Positions 1-6,318 of a stretch of DNA of 7,872 nt are shown in pieces (the first letter of the stretch is position 1; each line of letters starts with the position of its first letter). This DNA is from Elusimicrobiota bacterium (GTDB lineage: Bacteria > Elusimicrobiota > Elusimicrobia > Elusimicrobiales > UBA9959). Under the pieces are notes generated by a model, which worked only from the letters and a program-made list of their open reading frames with translations, searched no databases and was not told the origin of the DNA. The stretch lies in contig JAKLEK010000066.1 in the NCBI GenBank assembly GCA_022703115.1, positions 1 to 7,872 of the forward strand. Direction: 5' to 3'. A program made the position numbers and the translations under genes.

Positions 1-141
1 GGCATCGGCGCCGACCCGAGCTTCCGCGCGCCGATGGCGATCGTGGTGATCGGCGGGCTGATCACCTCCACCGCCCTTACCCTGCTGGTGCTGCCGGTCA
101 TGTATCCCTGGTTCTCGAGAGAGGTCGTCCGGGGACGGTGA
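1..141 (+). CDS. RND-family efflux pump, C-terminal end (partial)
   Basis: The first reading frame is open from base 1 and stops with TGA at 139-141, giving the last 46 residues of a larger protein. The segment PMAIVVIGGLITSTALTLLV followed by LPVMYPWF is the typical last transmembrane helix of RND proton-driven inner-membrane pumps (AcrB/HAE1 and CzcA/CusA branches), where a conserved R-x-PMA-x-x-VIGGL-x-(T/S)ST-x-LTL-x-V pattern precedes a short cytoplasmic tail. The tail here (about ten residues, ending in VVRGR) is short, as is usual. The fragment is too small to say whether the pump exports drugs or metal ions, and the periplasmic adaptor and outer-membrane channel, if linked, would lie before the window. 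It ends 77 nt before the next gene, and the AT-rich operator between suggests the next gene has its own promoter. Confidence 0.85.
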   Translation, partial: GIGADPSFRAPMAIVVIGGLITSTALTLLVLPVMYPWFSREVVRGR

Positions 142-156
142 ACGTCTCGGGCGTTA

Positions 157-176
157 CAGGAGGCCGGCGTATCCTG
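157..176 (+). terminator. weak hairpin after the RND gene
   Basis: CAGGA (157-161) and TCCTG (172-176) form a perfect 5-bp stem around a 10-nt GC-rich loop, 15 nt after the RND stop codon, and the DNA beyond becomes T-rich (185-193). The stem is short and the T-run is not immediately adjacent, so this is at best a weak rho-independent terminator and may be chance. Confidence 0.25.
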
Positions 177-177
177 G

Positions 178-207
178 GTTCATATTTATTTGTAAAATAG
201 TATGAAC
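178..207. promoter_or_regulatory. two-half-site operator of the NikR-like regulator
   Basis: GTTCATA (178-184) and its exact reverse complement TATGAAC (201-207) are separated by a 16-nt AT-rich spacer. The spacer contains TAAAAT (193-198), five of six matches to a -10 box; no good -35 is visible. The right arm ends just before the AAGGGGG ribosome-binding site of the next gene. E. coli NikR binds GTATGA-N16-TCATAC, so the 16-nt spacing matches, although the half-site words run in the opposite order. A protein bound here would cover the probable -10 region, so autorepression of the regulator and the downstream fusion gene is the simplest inference. Confidence 0.7.
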
Positions 208-218
208 AAGGGGGCGTG

Positions 219-623
219 ATGAAGGATCTGGACAGGTTCACAGTTTGTCTTGAGAAAGGGCTGCTGGCCAGGCTGGACGCCGTGGCTTCGGAGCGCGGCT
301 ACCCGAGCCGGTCGCGCGCGATGGCCGACTTCATACGCCGGGCTATCGTCAAAAAAGAATGGAAGCAGGGAGGGGAATGCGCCGGGACCATATCAGTGGT
401 CTACGACGCGTCCGGATCCGCCGCGGGCCGCCGGATCGAGGCGCTTCTGTCCGAAAAACGCGGGAACGTGCTCTCCGCCCAGACCCATCTCCTGCGGGGG
501 GGCAGGATAATGGTGACCGCGGCGGTCTCCGGGCGTCCGGCCGCCTTGCAGCGCCTGGCGGACGGGCTGCGGGCGGTCAAGGGCGTGACCCACGGCGCGT
601 TCTCGATAATCTCTCCGTTATGA
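219..623 (+). CDS. NikR-family ribbon-helix-helix/ACT regulator lacking nickel ligands
   Basis: This 134-residue protein is a transcription factor of the NikR type. Residues about 3-48 form a ribbon-helix-helix DNA-binding domain (DRFTVCLEKGLLARLDAVA, then a GYPSRSRAMADFIR turn and helix) ending in the characteristic KKEW. Residues 56-132 match the ACT-like metal-binding domain of NikR: GTISVVYD, then LQRLADGL and KGVTHG. The length equals that of E. coli NikR (133). The ligands that bind high-affinity nickel in E. coli NikR (His76, His87, His89, Cys95) are not conserved. Aligned without gaps from the shared G, AD and GV-HG positions, they fall on Ser78, Thr89, Leu91 and Ile97, with a single His90 one place off. 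ATG at 219 is preferred over GTG at 216 because AAGGGGG (208-214) is in reach of either and ATG is the better codon. It probably controls its own transcript through the 178-207 operator. Family assignment is firm; the effector is unknown. Confidence 0.8.
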   Translation: MKDLDRFTVCLEKGLLARLDAVASERGYPSRSRAMADFIRRAIVKKEWKQGGECAGTISVVYDASGSAAGRRIEALLSEKRGNVLSAQTHLLRGGRIMVTAAVSGRPAALQRLADGLRAVKGVTHGAFSIISPL

Positions 624-2275
624 ACGGTTCCGGCGGCATCATCTGGCGGAAGGCGGCCGTGATCGGCAGCATCTGGGCCGCTTCCGAGATAGTGCTCGGT
701 TCCTTCCTTCACAATGTGCGCGTGCCTTTCACCGGGGAGATACTCACCGCTATCGGCATAGCCGTGCTGGTGGCCGGACATCGCCTGTGGCCGGAGCGCG
801 GACTGCTGTGGCGCGCCGGACTGGTCTGCGCCCTGATGAAATCCATATCCCCCAGCGCCGTGATATTCGGACCGATGATCGCTATCGCCATGGAAGGGGC
901 TCTGGCGGAGCTGGGAGTGAGGCTGCTGAGAGGCCCCGCTGGGTATCTGCTGGGCGGCGGGCTGGCGATGAGCTGGGCCCTGGCCCAGAAAACGCTCAAT
1001 CTCCTGATCCTGTACGGCCCGGATATGATCGACGTCTATCTGCGCGGCGCCGGCTGGCTGCTGCCGCGTCTGGGGTTAGGCGCGGGCGGGGTATGGGCTC
1101 CCCTGCAGGCCGCTTTCGCCGTCTATTTCCTGGCCGGGGCCGCCGCCGCCGCGGCCGGCATGTGCGTGAAACAGGAAGCCGGGGCTCGATACGAAGCGCG
1201 GCCTCGGCCGGCCGCCGGCGCGGCCCAGAGAGACGCGCTTCGCCCGCATTCCACCGCGCTGCTGTTCTTCCACGCGATATTTTCCGTTTTAGTGCTAGGC
1301 GCCGGCCGCCGGATACCGCTGCCGCTGACCGCGGCCGGCGCCTGTCTTTACGGCCTTTTCTGCGCGCGCCGATATCCGCGGGTCCGCCTGATGTTCGGAC
1401 ACGCCGGATTGTGGGCCGGGGTTTTCCTGGCCGCGCTTTCGGCCGGTCTGGTTCTGGGCAGCGTAGAGGCCGGGGCGTATATGGCTTTCAGGGCGGTCCT
1501 GCTTACCGCCGCCTTCGCCGCTTTAGGCGGAGAACTGAAAGGGCGGGCGGTGCGGGACTTTGTGGAGCGTATCGGCGGAGGAGCGCTGTTCGAGACCCTG
1601 GAATACGCGTTCGGCGCCTTGCCGGGAATGATCGCCGGACTTCCGTCCGGCAGGGACTTCGCGCGGGACCCGTTGGGCGTTATAGGCAGGATGGTGGCCG
1701 GAGCGCCGTTCTTCCTGGACCTGCCGGCCCGTCCTCCGGTGCATATCATCTCCGGCTCCAGCGGGGCGGGGAAAAGCGGGGTCGTGATGGAACTGGCCCG
1801 CGGTTTGCGCGCCTCCGGAGGAAAAGCGGGCGGGATCTGCGCCGTCGGTCTCTGGGAAGGCGGCGAACGCTCCGGTTTCGACCTTGTGGACCTGGCTTCC
1901 GGACGGCGCTTGCCGCTGTGCCGGCGCGGTCTGAAGCCGGCGGCCGCGTCGGCGGGGGAGTTCGGCTTTTACGCGGCCGGCCTGGAGGCCGGCGCGGCGG
2001 CCCTGTCCGCGGAAGGGCTTGAAGGCGCCGATGTGGTTTTCGTGGACGAGGTCGGTCCTTTGGAACTTTCAGGCGGAGGGTGGGCCGCCGCGCTGGACCG
2101 GCTCGTCGGGGAAAGGCCCGGCCGGCCGCTAGTGCTGACGGTAAGGGAGTCGCTTGTTGAGGCGGTCAGGGAGCGATGGGGGCTGCGCGGGGCCGCGGTA
2201 TGGGAGGCGGAAGATCCGGGAACGGCGGCTTCAGTGTTGGGGGCCCTGCGCTCAGGACTTCCCGCCCGGCGCTGA
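620..2275 (+). CDS. ECF-transporter-like membrane protein fused to a THEP1-type NTPase
   Basis: The start ATG at 620 overlaps the regulator's TGA (ATGA), implying translational coupling; the frame is open further upstream but only inside the regulator gene. The 551-residue product has three parts. Residues about 10-182 hold five or so hydrophobic helices with a KSISPSAVIFGPMIAIAMEG segment that resembles ECF S components (substrate-binding membrane subunits). Residues 183-210 are a charged Ala/Arg-rich linker. Residues about 211-370 hold four more helices followed by an amphipathic stretch (VRDFVERIGG, LEYAFGALPGM) reminiscent of CbiQ/EcfT coupling subunits; this is the least certain part. 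Residues 373-545 are a P-loop NTPase of the THEP1 (NTPase_1) family: Walker A GSSGAGKS (379-386), the GFDLVDLASG motif (419-428), and Walker B with VDEVGPLEL (475-483). It should sit in the inner membrane with the NTPase in the cytoplasm. No ABC signature is present before Walker B, so it is not a normal ECF ATPase. Substrate unknown; metal or cofactor uptake is an inference from the NikR-like partner. Confidence 0.7.
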   Translation: MNGSGGIIWRKAAVIGSIWAASEIVLGSFLHNVRVPFTGEILTAIGIAVLVAGHRLWPERGLLWRAGLVCALMKSISPSAVIFGPMIAIAMEGALAELGVRLLRGPAGYLLGGGLAMSWALAQKTLNLLILYGPDMIDVYLRGAGWLLPRLGLGAGGVWAPLQAAFAVYFLAGAAAAAAGMCVKQEAGARYEARPRPAAGAAQRDALRPHSTALLFFHAIFSVLVLGAGRRIPLPLTAAGACLYGLFCARRYPRVRLMFGHAGLWAGVFLAALSAGLVLGSVEAGAYMAFRAVLLTAAFAALGGELKGRAVRDFVERIGGGALFETLEYAFGALPGMIAGLPSGRDFARDPLGVIGRMVAGAPFFLDLPARPPVHIISGSSGAGKSGVVMELARGLRASGGKAGGICAVGLWEGGERSGFDLVDLASGRRLPLCRRGLKPAAASAGEFGFYAAGLEAGAAALSAEGLEGADVVFVDEVGPLELSGGGWAAALDRLVGERPGRPLVLTVRESLVEAVRERWGLRGAAVWEAEDPGTAASVLGALRSGLPARR

Positions 2276-3040
2276 TCAGGGGCGCCAGGTTATCAGGGCC
2301 TTCTTCACACGGGTGAGCTGCCTGACCTGCCCGTCCGCTGTAAATTCTTTGATGAGTTCCGCCGTCCACCTTTTCCTCATCTTTACGCCGTTCACCCGCA
2401 TGCCGATCTCTATCTCGTCCAGGGCCGCGCCAGGGGAGAGGATCTTCGTCCAGGAATCGCTGATGATGCGGACGGAGGGGCGGCGGCCCATGGCGCGCAG
2501 CGCCGGCAGGACCGCCTCCGCTCCGGACGGCGCCTTATACTTCAGGGCGTGCCCGTGGTATACGGCCTCCATGAGCTCGTTGCGGCGCACTCCGGCCCAG
2601 CCGATGTAGACGCAGCGTTCCAGGGCGGCTTTCTCCATCTTGACCAGGTCCGCTGCGTCCTTTATCGCCATGGTCATGGACGCGAGCGCGACGTCGAACC
2701 GGCCGGCTATGCGCACGGCCGGCAGATCGCACCAGGAGGAGAGCAGGTAGGAGGCGTTCTTTATGCCGCGCTCGTGTCGCTCGCGGCGGAAGACCCTGAG
2801 CATGGCGGGGGAGGAATCCACGCCGAGCACGGAGCCGCCGCGCGACGCCAGAGGCAGGGAGTATATCCCGGTGCCGCAGCCGATGTCCAGTATCCTGCGG
2901 CCTCCGAGTTCCGCGCCCATGCGGGCCAGCAGCCGGAGGATCCTTTCGGTCCGGGACAGGGTCCCTGGCTCGAAAGGAAGGGGATAGGCGGCCGCCCGGG
3001 AATTCCAGAACAGTTTTTCGTTCGCTTTCGTTCCCAGCAT
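2276..3040 (-). CDS. class I SAM-dependent methyltransferase
   Basis: The 254-residue product has a Rossmann-type methyltransferase core. Motif I is ILDIGCGTG (50-58), which binds S-adenosylmethionine; VLGVDSS (71-77) carries the acidic residue that contacts the ribose; WCDL (103-106) and FDVALASMTMAI (115-126) follow as the later strands. CVYIGW (143-148) marks the next strand. No membrane segment or signal peptide is seen, so it is cytosolic. The substrate cannot be read from the sequence. ATG at 3040 has a GGAG about 8 nt upstream. It lies 24 nt after the ALDH7-type gene and is probably the last gene of that operon. Its TGA (2278-2276) abuts the stop of the convergent fusion gene with no base between. 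It could serve the amino-acid operon or, by position, the metal-type unit; methyltransferases of this fold are too general to decide. Confidence 0.85.
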   Translation of the reverse strand: MLGTKANEKLFWNSRAAAYPLPFEPGTLSRTERILRLLARMGAELGGRRILDIGCGTGIYSLPLASRGGSVLGVDSSPAMLRVFRRERHERGIKNASYLLSSWCDLPAVRIAGRFDVALASMTMAIKDAADLVKMEKAALERCVYIGWAGVRRNELMEAVYHGHALKYKAPSGAEAVLPALRAMGRRPSVRIISDSWTKILSPGAALDEIEIGMRVNGVKMRKRWTAELIKEFTADGQVRQLTRVKKALITWRP

Positions 3041-3064
3041 CTTCCGCTCCGGCCCGCGGGGGCG

Positions 3065-4603
3065 TCAGTCCAGATCGAATTTGACGCCCTGCGCCAGAGG
3101 CAGGCGGTCCGTGTAGTTGATGGTGTTCGTCTGGCGGCGCATATACGCCTTCCAGGAATCGGAGCCGGATTCCCGGCCCCCGCCGGTTTCCTTCTCTCCC
3201 CCGAACGCCCCGCCGATCTCGGCCCCGCTGGTGCCGATATTGACGTTGGCTATGCCGCAGTCGGATCCTTCCACGGAGAGGAACTTCTCGGCTTCGCGCA
3301 TGTTATTGGTGAATATGGCGGAGGAGAGGCCCTGCGGCACTGCGTTGTTCATCGCCAGCGCCTCTTCGATGGAGGAATATTTCATGACGTAGAGTATCGG
3401 CGCGAAAGTTTCCTGGCGCACTATCTCCATGTCGTTGCCGGCCTCGATCACGCAGGGCTTAACATAGCAGCCGCTTTCGTAACCCTTGCCAGAGAGCACT
3501 CCGCCCTCGACCAGCGCCTTCGCGCCGGAGGCCTTGGCTTTTTCGATGGCGGCCAGGTATTCCTTCACGGCTTTCACGTCGATCAGCGGGCCGACGTGGT
3601 TGCGCTCGTCCAGCGGATCTCCCACTCTCAGCTTGGCATAGGCCTTCTTTATCATCTCTATGGTCCGGGCGTAAACGCTCTCGTGCACGATGAGCCGCCG
3701 GGTGGTGGTGCAGCGCTGTCCGGCCGTGCCGACGGCGCCGAATACCGCGCCCGGTATGAGGAGGTTAAGGTCCGCGTCGCCGGTGACTATTATGGCGTTG
3801 TTCCCGCCAAGTTCCAGGATGGAGCGTCCGAAGCGCGAGGCCACCATGCCGGCCACCCTCCGTCCGATACGGGTCGAGCCGGTGAAGGATATGAGCGGGA
3901 CGCGCGGGTCGTTGTTCATCATGTCTCCGGCCGGGTTCCCGCAGACGAGGGTGCTTATCCCTCCCGGGAGGCCATTAGCGGCCAGCACCTTGCCGATTAT
4001 CCGCTGGCAGGCCACCGCGCAGAGGGGGACCTTGGAGCTGGGCTTCCAGACGGTGACGTCGCCGCAGACCCAGGCCAGCGCGGTGTTCCAGGACCACACC
4101 GCCACGGGGAAATTGAACGCGCTTATCACGCCGACGGTTCCGAGCGGGTGCCACTGTTCGTACATGCGGTGTCCCGGGCGCTCGCTGTGCATGGTCAGGC
4201 CGTAGAGCTGGCGTGACAGGCCCACGGCGAAGTCGCAGATGTCTATCATCTCCTGCACTTCGCCCAGGCCCTCGCTGCGGGATTTGCCCATCTCGTAGGA
4301 GACCAGGGCGCCGAGTTCGGCCTTGACCGCGCGAAGTTCGTTGCAGAACTGGCGCACCATGTCGCCTCTTCTGGGGGCGGGCAGCGCGCGCCATTTCAGG
4401 AAAGCTTCCGTGTTCGCCTTCAGGACCTCTTCGTAGGCCGCGGCGTCGGCCGTGGTGACAGAGCCGATCAGGCTCCCGTCCACGGGGGAAAAGGATTTTA
4501 CGATCTCTCCCTTTCTTTGGAGAGGCCGGTCGCCGATCCAGACCCCGCTCTGGGAGTCCTTGATGTCCAGCGCCTGCAGCGCTTTTTTTATATATTCGCT
4601 CAT
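3065..4603 (-). CDS. ALDH7-family aldehyde dehydrogenase (aminoadipate-semialdehyde type)
   Basis: This 512-residue NAD(P)+-dependent aldehyde dehydrogenase belongs to the antiquitin/ALDH7 group, whose known members oxidise 2-aminoadipate 6-semialdehyde (in equilibrium with piperideine-6-carboxylate) to 2-aminoadipate in lysine catabolism. Visible residues: oxyanion-hole Asn164 in SAFNFP, cofactor-binding Lys187 in VWKPSS, the FTGST loop (240-244), general-base Glu264 in LELGGNN, catalytic Cys298 in GTAGQRCTTTRR, and QETFAPI (397-403). Family-specific signatures are the GEVQEMIDICDFAVGLSR block (114-131) and the C-terminal GGAFGGEKETGGGRESGSD (464-482) followed by PLAQGVKFD. Length fits the family (about 500-510). 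The start at 4603 is fixed by a perfect TAAGGAGG 7 nt upstream; that ribosome-binding site contains the TAA stop of the preceding PruA-type gene, so the two are tightly coupled. Some family members act on other aldehydes such as betaine aldehyde, so the substrate is likely but not proven. Confidence 0.92.
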   Translation of the reverse strand: MSEYIKKALQALDIKDSQSGVWIGDRPLQRKGEIVKSFSPVDGSLIGSVTTADAAAYEEVLKANTEAFLKWRALPAPRRGDMVRQFCNELRAVKAELGALVSYEMGKSRSEGLGEVQEMIDICDFAVGLSRQLYGLTMHSERPGHRMYEQWHPLGTVGVISAFNFPVAVWSWNTALAWVCGDVTVWKPSSKVPLCAVACQRIIGKVLAANGLPGGISTLVCGNPAGDMMNNDPRVPLISFTGSTRIGRRVAGMVASRFGRSILELGGNNAIIVTGDADLNLLIPGAVFGAVGTAGQRCTTTRRLIVHESVYARTIEMIKKAYAKLRVGDPLDERNHVGPLIDVKAVKEYLAAIEKAKASGAKALVEGGVLSGKGYESGCYVKPCVIEAGNDMEIVRQETFAPILYVMKYSSIEEALAMNNAVPQGLSSAIFTNNMREAEKFLSVEGSDCGIANVNIGTSGAEIGGAFGGEKETGGGRESGSDSWKAYMRRQTNTINYTDRLPLAQGVKFDLD

Positions 4604-4614
4604 GTTCCGCCTCC

Positions 4615-6252
4615 TTATTTCCCGGTCTCTTCCGCCATGAACGGATATACGTGGTCCGTGGGCGGTATGAAGTTCTCCTTGATAGTGCGGGGGGACGTCC
4701 ACCTCAGAAGATTGAGCTGGGAGCCGGCCTTGTCGTTAGTGCCGGACGCCCTCGCGCCTCCGAACGGCTGCTGTCCCACAACAGCGCCGGTCGGTTTGTC
4801 GTTGATGTAGAAATTACCGGCCGCGTTCTCCAGTATGTCCGCGGCTTTTTGCACGGCCTGCCGGTCGCGCGCGAAGATGGCCCCGGTCAGGGCGTAGGGG
4901 GAGGTGGCGTCGCAGACCTTAAGCGTTTCCTCGAACTTGTGATCCTCGTAGGCGTATACCGTCATCACCGGGCCGAAGATCTCCTCCTGCATGGTGCGGT
5001 AGGCCGGGTTGGATGTCTCTATGAGCGTCGGGCGTATGAAATAGCCGGAGGAATCGTCGCAGTCCCCGCCGGCCAGGATCCTGGTGTCCGGGGAGAACTT
5101 GGCCAGCTCAATGTAGCCTTTTATGTTGTTGAAGGCGTGCTTGTCTATCACGGCGTTCATGAAGTTGGAGAAGTCCTCGCTCGGCCCCATTTTGATGCCG
5201 TTTATCTCGTCCGCCAGCTCGCTCTTGATCCGCTTCCATATCGAGGCGGGAACGTAGGCGCGGGAGGGCGCGGAGCATTTCTGCCCCTGGTATTCGTAGG
5301 CCCCGCGCAGGATGGCCGTCTTCAGCGCGCGGGCGTCGCAGGATTCGTGCGCGAAGATGAAGTCCTTCCCGCCGGTCTCCCCGACTATGCGCGGGTAGCC
5401 GCGGTATTTGCCGTAATTGTTTACTATCCTGGACCACATGCCGTTGAAGACCGAGGTGGAGCCGGTGAAGTGAAGGCCCATGAAATCCCGGCTGTCTATG
5501 ACCGGGTCTCCCACTTCTCCGCCGGAGCCGGGCACCATGTTTATGACCCCATCGGGCAGTCCGGCCTCCTGGAGCAGGCGCATTATGAAGTAGCCGGAGT
5601 ATACCGCGGTGGACGCGGGCTTCCAGACCACGGTGTTGCCCATCATGGCCGGCGCCGCGGTCAGGTTGCCGGCTATCGCCGTGAAATTGAAGGGCGTGAC
5701 CGCGAAGACGAACCCTTCCAGCGCCCGGTAGTCGGTGTAGTTCCAGGAGCCTTTGGGCGAAAAAGGCTGCTGCTTGTATATCTGCTCGGCGTAGAAGGTA
5801 TTGAATCGGTAGAAGTCCGAGAGCTCGCAGGCCGAGTCTATCTCCGCCTGGTGGGGGGTCTTGGACTGGGCCAGCATGGTGGCCGCGTTAAGGGTCTGCC
5901 GCCGGCAGGTGGACAGCAGCTCGGCGGCCTTGAGGAAGATGCTCGCCCTGACGTGCCAGGGCATGGCGCGCCAGGTCCGTCTGGCCTCGGCCGCCGCCTG
6001 TATGGCCATCTCCACCTCGCGCGGGCCGGCCCGGTGGTAGCGTCCTATCACCCTGCGGTGGTCGTGGGGGGAGGAGATGTCCACGGTCCTCCCCGTGCGC
6101 ACTTCCTTTCCTCCGATGATGAGCGGTATGTCGAGGATCTGGCCCTTCAGTTCGTCCAGTTTGCGTTTGAGTTCGGCGCGTTCGACACTGCCGGGGGCGT
6201 AATCGAGCGGCTGGTCGTTGACCGGGGCGGGGACCTGAAATATGGTGTTCAT
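4615..6252 (-). CDS. pruA: L-glutamate gamma-semialdehyde (1-pyrroline-5-carboxylate) dehydrogenase
   Basis: The 545-residue product is an ALDH4-type P5C dehydrogenase, the stand-alone form also found in mitochondria, which oxidises glutamate 5-semialdehyde to glutamate with NAD+ as the last step of proline breakdown and a step of arginine/ornithine breakdown. Visible residues: Asn189 in TPFNFTAIAGNL, Lys211 in VVWKPAS, the HFTGST loop (261-266), Glu292 in GETGGKDF, catalytic Cys326 in EYQGQKCSAPSRAYVP, and EEIFGPV (423-429). The C-terminal RWTSPRTIKENFIPPTDHVYPFM (517-539) is typical of ALDH4 and absent from most other aldehyde dehydrogenases. The start at 6252 (MNTIFQVP) has CGGAGAAC just upstream; the open frame reaches 6297 but those extra codons lack a ribosome-binding site and cover the promoter spacer. 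First gene of a three-gene operon, read divergently from the LysR-type gene. No proline dehydrogenase is in the window, nor a PutA-style fusion. Confidence 0.95.
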   Translation of the reverse strand: MNTIFQVPAPVNDQPLDYAPGSVERAELKRKLDELKGQILDIPLIIGGKEVRTGRTVDISSPHDHRRVIGRYHRAGPREVEMAIQAAAEARRTWRAMPWHVRASIFLKAAELLSTCRRQTLNAATMLAQSKTPHQAEIDSACELSDFYRFNTFYAEQIYKQQPFSPKGSWNYTDYRALEGFVFAVTPFNFTAIAGNLTAAPAMMGNTVVWKPASTAVYSGYFIMRLLQEAGLPDGVINMVPGSGGEVGDPVIDSRDFMGLHFTGSTSVFNGMWSRIVNNYGKYRGYPRIVGETGGKDFIFAHESCDARALKTAILRGAYEYQGQKCSAPSRAYVPASIWKRIKSELADEINGIKMGPSEDFSNFMNAVIDKHAFNNIKGYIELAKFSPDTRILAGGDCDDSSGYFIRPTLIETSNPAYRTMQEEIFGPVMTVYAYEDHKFEETLKVCDATSPYALTGAIFARDRQAVQKAADILENAAGNFYINDKPTGAVVGQQPFGGARASGTNDKAGSQLNLLRWTSPRTIKENFIPPTDHVYPFMAEETGK

Positions 6253-6287
6253 AATGTTCTCCGGTAAGATGCGATATTGCCTGATAT

Positions 6288-6293
6288 ATTGTA
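6288..6293 (-). promoter_or_regulatory. possible -10 box of the dehydrogenase operon
   Basis: On the minus strand TACAAT (five of six matches to TATAAT) lies 35 nt before the pruA start codon. No convincing -35 hexamer is present at the proper distance (TATATT is what is found 17 nt further). A good -10 without a -35 is common in promoters that need an activator, which would fit the divergent LysR-type regulator. Inference from sequence only. Confidence 0.4.
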
Positions 6294-6318
6294 CCACGCG
6301 GCCGGTTATTAATATAAT
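6289..6318 (+). promoter_or_regulatory. promoter of the LysR-type gene
   Basis: TTGTAC (6289-6294) and a perfect TATAAT (6313-6318) are separated by 18 nt, a good sigma-70-type promoter. Transcription would begin near 6325, inside the inverted repeat at 6326-6344, so a protein bound there would block its own gene. The -35 overlaps the minus-strand TACAAT box, so the two promoters lie back to back on shared DNA. Confidence 0.6.

Noticed and set aside
158..163. AGGAGG resembling a strong ribosome-binding site in the spacer before the NikR-like gene.
   Set aside because: No ATG, GTG or TTG lies at a usable distance downstream with an open frame; it is part of the CAGGA/TCCTG hairpin arm.
787..2022. 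A 411-codon open frame within the membrane-NTPase gene in another + frame.
   Set aside because: The product is Arg/Gly-rich without domains, while the overlapping frame encodes clear membrane helices and a P-loop NTPase.
2066..2080. LSGGG in the NTPase domain, resembling the ABC-transporter signature LSGGQ.
   Set aside because: In ABC ATPases the signature precedes Walker B; here it follows it, and the VDEVGPLEL context is that of THEP1 NTPases, so the likeness is accidental.
2549..4216. A 555-codon open frame on the + strand opposite the ALDH7-type and methyltransferase genes.
   Set aside because: It is antisense to genes with clear catalytic motifs, its product is a low-complexity Gly/Ala/Arg/His-rich string with no recognisable domain, and GC-rich coding DNA often leaves the opposite frame open.
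4651..6267. A 538-codon open frame on the + strand opposite pruA.
   Set aside because: Mirror of the pruA coding sequence with no domain signature and no ribosome-binding site; a GC-driven shadow frame.
6253..6297. A longer N-terminus for the PruA-type protein starting at 6297.
   Set aside because: The 15 extra codons have no ribosome-binding site, run through the promoter spacer, and are not needed for the family's usual length; the ATG at 6252 has CGGAGAAC before it.
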